DNA of 58,995 bases. It comes from a virus. This document shows, piece after piece, positions 27,719 to 34,445 of this stretch; position 1 is the stretch's first letter, and the number at the start of each line of letters is the position of its first letter. The stretch covers positions 1-58,995 of the IMG/VR virus record IMGVR_UViG_3300025536_000017; one strand, 5' to 3'. The notes beneath the pieces were generated by a model, which saw only the letters and a list, made by a program, of their open reading frames with translations, ran no database searches and was not told where the DNA came from. Made by a program: the position numbers and the translations under genes.

Positions 27719-28363
27719 TCAAAGAAACGACGAGCGCGTTCTTACTCGCGCTCTTTGCTGACCACGCATGTTCTGATTAAACTTCGCGTCGCAGATTGCC
27801 TTAAACATCGCCTCTTTCGCAACGCCGAGATTTGGATTCGTGTATGGCTGACCAGGGGTCAGAAGCAAGCCAGCTAGTGCGCCATCAGCAATGTCCTGCG
27901 CATAGTTTTCAAACAAAAAATCATCACAGTCCTCGGCCGTGTGCGACGGCGTAAGGAACATGCTGATGCGCAGCGTTCCTGTCGCGAGTGGGACAATGAT
28001 GATTTTGTCGTGGCTGATTTGCGAAATATATTCAGGCGGAGACGTGCCGGGAGTGTCGCCTTCCTGTGGAAGATCGTTAGGTTCAATCTCTTTGAACGGA
28101 ACGCGCTTCAGCTTATTTCCCCATCGCTCCGCATCAGTTAGCTTAAACCAAGCCTCTTCGATTTCGAAAAGAGAAGACTGAGCAGGAACAGGAACAATCT
28201 CGTATTCATCTCCTACAACGTCTATTTCCTCCAAGCGCCGCCATGAGCGCGTTCTCTCGCAAAACTCAATTGCAGCGTTGCGCAACGCCTGGATTGCAAG
28301 CGGCTCTGGTACAGACGGCGCTGACGGGAGCACATAGGAGAGGAAGTCAGTGAACGGCGTCAC
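27719..28363 (-). CDS. Tail tubular-A / adaptor-like protein
   Basis: 214 residues. The start MTPFTDFLSYVLPSAPSVPEPLAIQALRNAAIEFCERT in the N-terminal helices and the C-terminal FENYAQDIADGALAGLLLTPGQPYTNP are patterns I associate with podoviral head-to-tail or tail-tube proteins. These place a helical bundle against the portal and a beta-part in the tube. It overlaps the upstream 239-residue protein by four bases (ATGA), forming an adaptor pair. The basic tail ends RARVRTRSSFL. Confidence 0.55.
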   Translation of the reverse strand: MTPFTDFLSYVLPSAPSVPEPLAIQALRNAAIEFCERTRSWRRLEEIDVVGDEYEIVPVPAQSSLFEIEEAWFKLTDAERWGNKLKRVPFKEIEPNDLPQEGDTPGTSPPEYISQISHDKIIIVPLATGTLRISMFLTPSHTAEDCDDFLFENYAQDIADGALAGLLLTPGQPYTNPNLGVAKEAMFKAICDAKFNQNMRGQQRARVRTRSSFL

Positions 28364-29079
28364 GCTGCATTCTCCTGTTCCGTAGACGGCTTGACGTTGG
28401 GATTCTTCATCCCGTCATTGGTGAGCATGACGCCGATAGAGCCTGCGAATTGCTGAAAATATGCCGCCGCCTTCTGTCCGCTTCCGGCATATTCAGCATC
28501 CTTGGAAAATGCTCGATACGCCACGTAATCGACTATGGCGTTTGTATAGATATCCGATCCGCTGATATTCACATCGTAGCTATTGATATCGTCCTCATTG
28601 GACGCTGGAATTGGAATGCCTGACGGAACTTGCGAAACGACGACCTCGACGATTCCGGTTCCATCGTTTGGCGGGTAGACCCAAAAAATGTTCTTTTCTT
28701 TTGCGTCGAACGCAGCATTTCGAACGATCTTAGCCGCCTGAGTCAGTGACGTGTCGTGCCAATAAATATTTGATGCGTCCAACATTTCCATATCGACAGT
28801 GCGAACCGCCTGCGCGCCGAGACGTGGAGATTCGCCTGTCGTCTTTAGGTTGCGCGTGATCTTCAGGAAATGAGGATATGTCGCCGGAATCGCTTGCCGC
28901 GTTCCGACAGCCAGCGCCAGAACAATCGATGTTGAAAAGGCGGTTGGCTTTAGAGCGACAATCTCGCGAAGCGCGTCATTAAACCAGAGTCGCAATTCAG
29001 GAAGCGTCCATCGAACGCTTTCTTCGTCCTGAAGGACGATACGAACTCTTTCAAGAACACCCTTTGCTGCGATTGGCAT
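28360..29079 (-). CDS. Head-to-tail adaptor-like protein
   Basis: 239 residues. An N-terminal helical region (VRIVLQDEESVRWTLPELRLWFNDALREI) and a C-terminal helix (DIYTNAIVDYVAYRAFSKDAEYAG, then AAAYFQQFAGSIG) are characteristic of a phage adaptor family found beside N4-gp56 capsid genes. It would sit under the portal. It overlaps the 108-residue gene before it by one base and the tube protein after it by four bases, so the three are probably made in fixed ratio. Confidence 0.6.
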   Translation of the reverse strand: MPIAAKGVLERVRIVLQDEESVRWTLPELRLWFNDALREIVALKPTAFSTSIVLALAVGTRQAIPATYPHFLKITRNLKTTGESPRLGAQAVRTVDMEMLDASNIYWHDTSLTQAAKIVRNAAFDAKEKNIFWVYPPNDGTGIVEVVVSQVPSGIPIPASNEDDINSYDVNISGSDIYTNAIVDYVAYRAFSKDAEYAGSGQKAAAYFQQFAGSIGVMLTNDGMKNPNVKPSTEQENAA

Positions 29080-29405
29080 TATTCACCCCGAACAACCTTC
29101 GGCCGAAATTTCGACTTGCTCAGACTAACAGCGCGCAGCACTACGGCACCCTGCACATCTTTCTGCATTGGACTAGGCATGCCATTGGGGGGTAGCGGCG
29201 CTGGCGCGGGCTGCGCTTCAACCACCCTCGGCTGGACCTTGTAGATTCGAAACGTGCTGACGTTCAGAAACCAATCGATATGGTCCAGGTTCACAACCTC
29301 GGCGACGTGATCGCCAGATTCGTTCGGCATGAAGTGATACACGGTTCCGTCCATCATCTTCGGATGCGAACCATTGGGCCGCTTGATTGTGTGCTCGATG
29401 ATCAT
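29079..29405 (-). CDS. Small protein of the head-completion cluster
   Basis: 108 residues. Residues 1-55 form a compact alpha/beta part (IIEHTIKRPNGSHPKMMDGTVYHF, DHVAEV, HIDWFL). Residues 60-85 are proline-rich, and the tail is basic. GAGGACAAG precedes ATG 29405. It is the first gene after a terminator-like hairpin downstream of the capsid genes and overlaps the adaptor by one base. No family recognised. Confidence 0.55.
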   Translation of the reverse strand: MIIEHTIKRPNGSHPKMMDGTVYHFMPNESGDHVAEVVNLDHIDWFLNVSTFRIYKVQPRVVEAQPAPAPLPPNGMPSPMQKDVQGAVVLRAVSLSKSKFRPKVVRGE

Positions 29406-29424
29406 CTTGTCCTCACATAAAATA

Positions 29425-29449
29425 GGCGTGGCACATGTAGCGCCACGCC
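29425..29449 (-). terminator. Rho-independent terminator, leftward
   Basis: On the minus strand GGCGTGGC, a 9-base loop and GCCACGCC form an 8-bp GC-rich stem followed by TATTTTATG (29415-29424). It lies between the capsid-associated gene and the adaptor cluster, so it probably lowers expression of the tail genes relative to the capsid. Confidence 0.65.
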
Positions 29450-29465
29450 ATAATCATGCAGACGA

Positions 29466-29936
29466 TTACTCGCCAGCGTTCATGCGATACCAGACGCCAA
29501 GATGGATGATCTTGCCGGCTCCGACTTCGATATCGGTTCCAACTTCAAGACCGATTGAACGATCGGATTCGCTTGCCGCGATCTTCAAGCCGGTAACAAG
29601 CGCGCCGCGCACAATGCTGGTTTCGCCAGTGTCGATTGACGCGGCGCTGAACAGTTCAGTGCCGAGCACTCGCACACTAACATCGTCGCCAATTTCGCCA
29701 GCAAGAATGCCGGCCGTGAGCGTGATGTTTCCAACGTCAGCCTCGCACCACGCATACCAATCAACGATCTCGCAGCGCGCCGGAAGAATGCCGATGTCAA
29801 CGATATCGTCAGCGTCAAGCCGCTCGCCGACAACCGAATACCAGAAGTCGGCAAACATAATCTCGCCAGAGCAATGCGGCATGGGAGTCGGACGACGATG
29901 TGAAAGCTTCGTCCATTCAGAAAGTTTGGTAGCCAT
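29466..29936 (-). CDS. Capsid-associated (decoration or head) protein
   Basis: 156 residues, beta-rich and acidic. The pattern FADFWYSVVGERLDADDIVDIGILPARCEIVDWYAWCEAD is met in small proteins coded right after N4-gp56-type capsid genes, presumed to decorate or complete the head. It is bracketed by two hairpins (29425-29449 and 29971-29993), so its transcript may be relatively abundant. Assignment is by position and recall, not alignment. Confidence 0.5.
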   Translation of the reverse strand: MATKLSEWTKLSHRRPTPMPHCSGEIMFADFWYSVVGERLDADDIVDIGILPARCEIVDWYAWCEADVGNITLTAGILAGEIGDDVSVRVLGTELFSAASIDTGETSIVRGALVTGLKIAASESDRSIGLEVGTDIEVGAGKIIHLGVWYRMNAGE

Positions 29937-29970
29937 TTTCGTGCCTCTCTATGAGAGCGAGAAGAATGAT

Positions 29971-29993
29971 GCGCGCCGCTTAGAGCGGCGCGC
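29971..29993 (-). terminator. Strong hairpin at the major capsid gene end
   Basis: A perfect 10-bp stem (GCGCGCCGCT / AGCGGCGCGC) with a 3-base loop overlaps the capsid stop codon. On the minus strand it is followed by ATCATTCTTCTC, which is T-rich but not a run. It could be a partial terminator or a 3' hairpin that stabilises the capsid mRNA. Confidence 0.55.
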
Positions 29994-31068
29994 TCGCGGT
30001 ATCGATGGCGATTACGCCGAAGTCCTTGGAGTTGAACCGCGTCTTCTTCACACCGATGATGGTGCCGGAGCCGAAAATCGGCTCGTTTTTGAAGTCGATC
30101 AGCTCCTCCTCCCAGGGGAAGGTGAGGCCGCCAGCCATTCCGAAGGCGACGACGCCTGCCTGCTTGCCAAGGAACAGCGCGCGCGCCGCCTCAACCGCGC
30201 CAGCGCCGTAATCGTTGAAGCGGATGACGCTTTCGTGCGAGTGCAGGATGACGTTGTTGATCATCCCCAAGCCTCCCTTGAAGATCGGGTTGTCGCGACC
30301 CTCGGCCGAAGCAGCCGCCTTCTGGATTTCGAGCCAACCAGCCGAGTCAGAAACACGCAGATCGCGCTCCTGATGCGGCGTCATGACCAGAACATAACGA
30401 CCCTCGCCAGATGTCATAACCGGGCACATATTGGCCGTGCTCGGGTCGAGGGAGCGCATCATGCGCGCCTCGGCGACGATGTTCTCGATGTTGTTCCGCG
30501 TCAGCTTGTCGCCGGTGTCAACGTCCGACTTCTGCGTGGCGTTGCCGCCGTAGAATAGATGGCCGGTATCGGGAGCCGTGATCGCGTTGCCAGCGTGACC
30601 AGTCCAACTCGTCGGCTCAAGGAAGTCCTCGTTGATGCCGCGCGCGCCGGAGAGGTAGATGAAAAACAGCTCGTCCATATACTGCTTCCAGTAATCGGAC
30701 AGGCGTGCCAGCGCGACCTCGCGAAGATTGTGCAGCGTGCGCTTGCGAGTCATTTTGCCGCCGGCCGACACGCTCTTGCGGGTCTGGTCGATGTAGACCT
30801 CATCGGTGAAGAAGCGCAGATTTTCCTCATTGCCGAGCAGGCGATCGTCGCCGACGGTCGGCCGGCCGCGCAGCGTCACGGAAAGGTCGAACGAAACCTT
30901 GTCGCCCGCGTCGCCTTCCAGGTCGCTCTTGCGCTGAATGATGGAATTTTCGTCCTCGCCGATGAACTTACGGGCGAAATAGGACTTCTTCTGAACCTCG
31001 GTAACGAGCTTGGCAGACCAGCGCTTTACGGCTTTGGCGTCTGACGTGGTGATGACGGTGCGAGTCAT
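29980..31068 (-). CDS. Major capsid protein, N4-gp56 family
   Basis: 362 residues. Recognised by VKRWSAKLVTEVQKKSYFARKFIGE near the N-terminus, SVSAGGKMTRKRTLHNLREVAL, the DYWKQYMDELFFIYLSGARG helix, VLVMTPHQERDL and MINNVILHSHESVIRF. This is the HK97-fold family represented by phage N4 gp56. It forms the icosahedral shell. The scaffold-like gene lies three small genes upstream, and a hairpin with a 17-bp direct repeat occupies its leader. Codon use is strikingly GC-rich compared with later tail genes, as expected for the most abundant product. Confidence 0.88.
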   Translation of the reverse strand: MTRTVITTSDAKAVKRWSAKLVTEVQKKSYFARKFIGEDENSIIQRKSDLEGDAGDKVSFDLSVTLRGRPTVGDDRLLGNEENLRFFTDEVYIDQTRKSVSAGGKMTRKRTLHNLREVALARLSDYWKQYMDELFFIYLSGARGINEDFLEPTSWTGHAGNAITAPDTGHLFYGGNATQKSDVDTGDKLTRNNIENIVAEARMMRSLDPSTANMCPVMTSGEGRYVLVMTPHQERDLRVSDSAGWLEIQKAAASAEGRDNPIFKGGLGMINNVILHSHESVIRFNDYGAGAVEAARALFLGKQAGVVAFGMAGGLTFPWEEELIDFKNEPIFGSGTIIGVKKTRFNSKDFGVIAIDTASAPL

Positions 31069-31081
31069 GGTCGCAATTCTC

Positions 31082-31107
31082 CTGATGGTGAAAAATCACA
31101 GCATCAG
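31082..31107 (-). promoter_or_regulatory. Leader hairpin of the capsid gene
   Basis: CTGATG-GTGA, loop AAAA, then TCAC-AG-CATCAG. A 10-bp stem with a two-base bulge, ending 13 bases before ATG 31068. Possible 5' stabiliser or translational control element. Confidence 0.45.
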
Positions 31108-31108
31108 G

Positions 31109-31166
31109 CACGTGCAGCGCCGTCAGACTTGGATATGCTTAGCCTCGGACACGTGCAGCGTCGTCA
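31109..31166. repeat. 17-bp direct repeat in the capsid leader
   Basis: CACGTGCAGCGCCGTCA (31109-31125) recurs as CACGTGCAGCGTCGTCA (31150-31166) with one mismatch, start-to-start 41 bp. Each begins with the palindromic hexamer CACGTG. About four helical turns separate the copies, as expected for paired protein-binding sites upstream of the capsid gene. Confidence 0.55.
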
Positions 31167-31175
31167 CTATCGGAA

Positions 31176-31189
31176 TCAGTAATATCTGA
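31176..31189. promoter_or_regulatory. Variant palindrome TCAGT-AATA-TCTGA
   Basis: One mismatch from the dispersed element. It lies between the CsrA-like gene and the capsid leader. Confidence 0.4.
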
Positions 31190-31196
31190 TTGCTAC

Positions 31197-31394
31197 CTAG
31201 CCCGCAAGTGGAGGGAATATCGATTTTTCGCGCGCCTTGCTCAAAGCTACATCTACGGCGCGGATGGCCTCAACCGACTTGCTGGATGGCTTGTCGATCG
31301 CGATACGAGCCTTCACCCCTTTTTTCACCTTAAGGGTAAAAGACACGTCGCCCACGACAACCTTATCGCCGACAGCAAGATCAATGATAAACAT
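31197..31394 (-). CDS. CsrA-like RNA-binding protein (divergent)
   Basis: 65 residues. The order MFII, then AVGDKVVVGD, then VKARIAIDKPSSKSV parallels CsrA (MLIL, kvGEsixIGD, VRIGIxAPxxVxV) over almost the whole length. The critical HREE-type arginine is only loosely matched (EAIRAVD), so RNA binding cannot be assumed. CsrA dimers block or stabilise mRNAs at GGA hairpins, and phages can use copies to alter host metabolism or time late expression. It lies between a lipoprotein gene and the capsid leader. Confidence 0.5.
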   Translation of the reverse strand: MFIIDLAVGDKVVVGDVSFTLKVKKGVKARIAIDKPSSKSVEAIRAVDVALSKAREKSIFPPLAG

Positions 31395-31441
31395 CCGCGC
31401 TATCTCTCTACCAGTTTGTGCAAAACCGCCGCGCGACGAGT

Positions 31442-31552
31442 TCAGTTGCAGCGGTTAGAATGCACGACGCATTTCGCGACAGAGCACCCTGAAAGCGTCG
31501 CAGCGCCGACAAGGACCGCCAGCATGGACGCGACGAAGATCAGCGCGCGCAT
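31442..31552 (-). CDS. 36-residue lipoprotein
   Basis: ATG 31552 to TGA 31442. The sequence starts MRALIFVASMLAVLVGAATL and continues SGCSVAKC: a type II signal peptide with lipobox LSGC and a mature part of only about 14 residues with a second Cys. The start is three bases after the stop of the 105-residue gene. Tiny phage lipoproteins often act in superinfection exclusion by blocking receptors; that is only a suggestion here. Confidence 0.55.
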   Translation of the reverse strand: MRALIFVASMLAVLVGAATLSGCSVAKCVVHSNRCN

Positions 31553-31554
31553 TT

Positions 31555-31872
31555 TTATAGCCCATCCAATGTTTTTCGAAGATCGTGCAGGGCCGCGTTT
31601 GCATCGTTTATGTTTCTGGGCAGATCAACAAGCGCCCACGCGCATTCAACGCGGCACCAGCGGCGACTAGACGAGAAGATAACAAATTCTCTGCCCGCAA
31701 GCGTTCGCCTCTCACCAGCCACCGGATGAAGCCACTGGTGAGATCTGAGCTGCGCGCCGAATCCTCCAATCCATGTGTAGAGCCGTCCAGAGAGCCAATA
31801 GAAATGACTGTCATGATAAGGCGACTTCATTCCATTGCCGTTGCCGAAGATGATATGGTCAATTTCAAACAT
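31555..31872 (-). CDS. Hypothetical 105-residue protein
   Basis: Starts MFEIDHIIFGNGNGMKSPYHD. Trp-rich middle (FYWLSGRLYTWIGGF, SHQWLHP) and a charged helical end. Coupled to the lipoprotein that follows. ATG 31872 is preceded by GAGGGTCAGCA. No family recognised. Being between scaffold and capsid genes, it is transcribed late. Confidence 0.5.
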   Translation of the reverse strand: MFEIDHIIFGNGNGMKSPYHDSHFYWLSGRLYTWIGGFGAQLRSHQWLHPVAGERRTLAGREFVIFSSSRRWCRVECAWALVDLPRNINDANAALHDLRKTLDGL

Positions 31873-31898
31873 TGCTGACCCTCATAGTGTTGCGCGCA

Positions 31899-31979
31899 TC
31901 ATTCGCCTATCCAACGCATAAACGCATCGATGATGTGCAGCGCGATGAAGATCAGCGCGATGTATAGAAACAGTTCCAT
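31899..31979 (-). CDS. 26-residue membrane peptide
   Basis: Starts MELFLYIALIFIALHIID and ends FMRWIGE. Nearly all one transmembrane helix. A strong GGGAGG stands nine bases upstream of ATG 31979, just after the scaffold stop. Much shorter than usual gene cut-offs, but start signals and hydrophobicity are convincing. Confidence 0.5.
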   Translation of the reverse strand: MELFLYIALIFIALHIIDAFMRWIGE

Positions 31980-31998
31980 CGCGCCGCCCTCCCTGGGT

Positions 31999-32928
31999 TT
32001 AATTAGCTTCGAGATACGCCTGCTGCTGCGACGCCGACAGCTTGGCGAACGCCTTCTCGAACTTAACTGGGTTCGATTCGGCCAAGCGGTCGAGCGCGGC
32101 GAACTCGCCGCCGTCTGCGGACTCAATCTCCGCTGAAGGCACATTGGCGAGCGTAGGAGGGGCCTGGACGCGGCGAGGCTGTTTCCCGGCCTCCTTCGTC
32201 GTCCCTGACTTCTGCGGCGCTTCCTTGCCGCCCGTCAGCGCGGCGATGTCGCTCGTGAAAATCCGATGCGCCTTATCGAGCATCTGCCGATCCGAAAGGT
32301 TCTGATTGTTGGCGTCGGCCGTGACCTTACGAACAACGGAATCAAACGCGAGCTTCATGCTCTCGGATGCAGTAATCGCCTTTCCGGGTCCGTTCATGAA
32401 GCGGCCGACTTCCGCAAACCATGCGTTGTCGCGGGCCTGCGCCGTCATCTCCTCGGCCAGCTCGTTCTTGCGCATCTGCCATTCGATCTCGCCGCGATTC
32501 TTGGCGATCTCCTTCAGGCCGCTCGCAAGTTCGCCGGAAGTGATATCTCCCTCGTCAAACCTCGTCTGTAGATCGGCTTCCTTGTCGTCGAGCACGGCGA
32601 GCGCCGCCTTCGCTTGATCGACTGGCGCGGCCCGCAGCGGAGCGTCTACGACCGTAGGGCCTTCTCCACCGTCGTCATCGCCGGCTCCCGCATCATCGCC
32701 AGAACCGTTTCCGTCGTCGCCAGCGTCGGCGTTGGCGCTTGCATCAGTATTTTCTGACGAAGCAGACGCAGGCTTTCCGTCCTGTGCGCTCTCTGCATCA
32801 TCATCATCGCCAGCTTCGATGTCCCCATCATCGCCTTCGTCCGCACCATCGTCATCTCCTTCAAGAGCGGCGCGTTCCTCGTCCGACAGTATCGGCTCGA
32901 ACTTGTCGTCATCTTTTTCATCGGCCAT
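31999..32928 (-). CDS. Probable scaffolding protein
   Basis: 309 residues. Residues 1-95 are extremely acidic and low-complexity (Asp/Glu/Gly/Ala). Residues ~100-240 are helical and charged (DKEADLQTRFDEGDITSGELASGLKEI), then a basic linker and a helical C-terminus (KFEKAFAKLSASQQQAYLEAN) as scaffolds use to contact capsid. It lies upstream of the major capsid gene, the normal place. AGGAG stands nine bases before ATG 32928. No protease gene was seen, so the scaffold is presumably released rather than cut. Confidence 0.65.
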   Translation of the reverse strand: MADEKDDDKFEPILSDEERAALEGDDDGADEGDDGDIEAGDDDDAESAQDGKPASASSENTDASANADAGDDGNGSGDDAGAGDDDGGEGPTVVDAPLRAAPVDQAKAALAVLDDKEADLQTRFDEGDITSGELASGLKEIAKNRGEIEWQMRKNELAEEMTAQARDNAWFAEVGRFMNGPGKAITASESMKLAFDSVVRKVTADANNQNLSDRQMLDKAHRIFTSDIAALTGGKEAPQKSGTTKEAGKQPRRVQAPPTLANVPSAEIESADGGEFAALDRLAESNPVKFEKAFAKLSASQQQAYLEAN

Positions 32929-33271
32929 TGATATTCTCCTTCTCCTGTAGTTCTTCGATCAATAGAAATCCAGCCGACGCATAAACGATGATGCCCAACA
33001 TCTCCGCTTTCGCCGCCTCGAACTCATTTCGAGAAGCCATCGATGTGGCTTCCTGCGCTTTCTTGCACACCTGGTAGGTGTGGCCGCCGAGCCCGACCAT
33101 GCGGGCAATTTCCATGATCGGCTGCTCAAGGAACGGCTTGTTGTTCGCGTGCCGCTCGCGGCCCTTGCCGCTGGCGGATTGCGAGAAGGCCGACCCAAGC
33201 ACGCGCCGGAGCGGCCCATAGAGATCGCCGTCTAAAGGCTCGCCGTCGTGGATGAGCTTGTGGGGCGTCAT
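32918..33271 (-). CDS. Hypothetical 117-residue protein upstream of scaffold
   Basis: ATG 33271 overlaps the previous stop (TGATG), which decides the start against a longer frame. Residues 1-60 are basic and polar (TPHKLIHDGEPLDGDLYGPLR). A predicted helix with a hydrophobic stretch (EMLGIIVYASAGFLLIEEL) lies near the C-terminus. No family recognised. It overlaps the scaffold start by 11 bases. Confidence 0.55.
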   Translation of the reverse strand: MTPHKLIHDGEPLDGDLYGPLRRVLGSAFSQSASGKGRERHANNKPFLEQPIMEIARMVGLGGHTYQVCKKAQEATSMASRNEFEAAKAEMLGIIVYASAGFLLIEELQEKENINGR

Positions 33272-33501
33272 CAAACGCGCTCCGGCCAAGCCCAATAACG
33301 GCCAAGGCAATCATCCTTGTGTGAGACACTACCCTCGTCATAGACGCCGCCCCAATGCAGCACCTTTAGGTTTACATAAGGACCGTCAAAGCATTGCGTG
33401 ACGATCGCCGGATAAGGTCCGATGCCCTGTCCATTGAAATGCTTCGATGTATCTTCCGTGTAGAAGTGGACGATGCGTCCAACGCTCGGTTTCTGGATCA
33501 T
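33271..33501 (-). CDS. Small conserved phage protein, SH3-like
   Basis: 76 residues: MIQKPSVGRIVHFYTED, GPYPAIVTQCFDGPYVNLKVL and a SVSHKDDC end. I recognise this layout (GRxVxF, AAIVT, VNLxV) from many phage genomes as a small beta-barrel of unknown role. Coupled to the next gene. The 33502-33504 gap is three bases. Confidence 0.6.
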   Translation of the reverse strand: MIQKPSVGRIVHFYTEDTSKHFNGQGIGPYPAIVTQCFDGPYVNLKVLHWGGVYDEGSVSHKDDCLGRYWAWPERV

Positions 33502-33504
33502 TTG

Positions 33505-33753
33505 CTATGCTCCGCCTTCTGCTCGTTTCTTTTGGCTCGCCGTATCAACGATGGAATGCTTGAATTTTCCTCTAATGTTTTGTCCAAAGAATTTTCCTTG
33601 GCTTTCCGACTTGTCGAAGTCGTCGTAGAGCGCCTGCGTCGTTTCGAAATAGACATAGTGCTTTCCGTTCTTGAACTTCACATGCAGCGCCTGCGCCGCA
33701 TTGTCGTAGCCGATTGACTCAATGAGCGACGACTTGATCGATTTAAGAATCAT
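33505..33753 (-). CDS. KTSC-domain protein
   Basis: 82 residues. SIKSSLIESIGYDNAAQALHV, FKNGKHYVYFETTQALYDDF and ESQGKFFGQNIRGKF match the KTSC family (S.GYD...L.V.F..G..Y.Y..V....f..a.S.G.ff...Ir). In phages it is often near lysyl-tRNA-like or structural genes; function is unproven. It is a compact single-domain protein without membrane segments. Confidence 0.75.
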   Translation of the reverse strand: MILKSIKSSLIESIGYDNAAQALHVKFKNGKHYVYFETTQALYDDFDKSESQGKFFGQNIRGKFKHSIVDTASQKKRAEGGA

Positions 33754-33761
33754 GTTTCATC

Positions 33762-33878
33762 CTACAGTGAATGCCAGACCAACCTGACGATGCGCACCGC
33801 AAATACAGAGGCGCAAATCACCACGCCCCACATAATTGCGCGTCTCACAAGATCGTATTGGTCTGGCGGGAACATCAT
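33762..33878 (-). CDS. 38-residue single-span membrane peptide
   Basis: Starts MMFPPDQYDLVRRA, then one helix (IMWGVVICASVFAVRIV) and ends RLVWHSL. It fills the gap between the 185-residue head protein and the KTSC gene, with eight bases on each side. Size and layout resemble the micro-proteins flanking the large terminase. Confidence 0.5.
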   Translation of the reverse strand: MMFPPDQYDLVRRAIMWGVVICASVFAVRIVRLVWHSL

Positions 33879-33886
33879 TCGACAAA

Positions 33887-34444
33887 TTATCCGTAGTTGG
33901 CCGCAGCGAGCGTCGCGAGAACAACGGCCTTGCCGTTGATCGAGGCACAGACCTTGAACGCAGTCTTTGCGGAGTCGGTGATCTCCAGAATGAAGATACC
34001 CGTCTTGAGCGTCTGCACGCGGATGGCCTTTTTGGCAGAGTAAATCTGAAGCACCGTTCCAGACGCCGATTTATTAGTGACGGTTCCCGACGCAGACGTG
34101 GCGGTAAGACCCTGGCCATCCGCATCATCGGAAAGCCAAACGTCCAGGTGATGCACCTTCGCAACAGCGTCGCCGTTTTCATCGGTCACAGTGATCGTGA
34201 CTTCAGACACGTTCGCAGCCGCGTCGGCCGCAACGCCGGTGACGTTGCGCGCCTCGCCGCCGGGTCCGCTCATCGCAGCGCCTTCAGCAACCAGACCGTC
34301 GGTCGTGATGCCGCGAACAGCGCCAAGATTGTTCTCGTCCATATCGACCATGACGCCCAACAGCGGAACGGGCGATGAGTTGACCTCGATCGTCCAGCCG
34401 GGAGGGGCCGAAACGAGCTGGTTGTTTTCCGGTAGAGCCGACAT
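33887..34444 (-). CDS. Head-associated protein with Ig-like region
   Basis: 185 residues. Residues ~76-130 are beta-rich with an Ig-like pattern (VSEVTITVTDENGDAVAKVHHL, DVWLSDDADG). The C-terminus (KTGIFILEITDSAKTAFKV) is also beta. Alanine-rich elsewhere. It lies directly after the portal, a frequent place for head fibres or decoration. No specific family recognised. Confidence 0.5.
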   Translation of the reverse strand: MSALPENNQLVSAPPGWTIEVNSSPVPLLGVMVDMDENNLGAVRGITTDGLVAEGAAMSGPGGEARNVTGVAADAAANVSEVTITVTDENGDAVAKVHHLDVWLSDDADGQGLTATSASGTVTNKSASGTVLQIYSAKKAIRVQTLKTGIFILEITDSAKTAFKVCASINGKAVVLATLAAANYG

Positions 34445-34445
34445 A

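Noticed and set aside
29374-30558. Plus-strand frame of 394 codons opposite the capsid region
   Set aside because: It is a GC-rich antisense frame crossing two terminator-like hairpins and several well-supported genes; its translation is Arg/Ala/Val low-information sequence.
32744-32757. TCAGT-ATTT-TCTGA inside the scaffold gene as a regulatory copy
   Set aside because: One mismatch, inside coding sequence and far from any start. One or two such near-matches are expected by chance.
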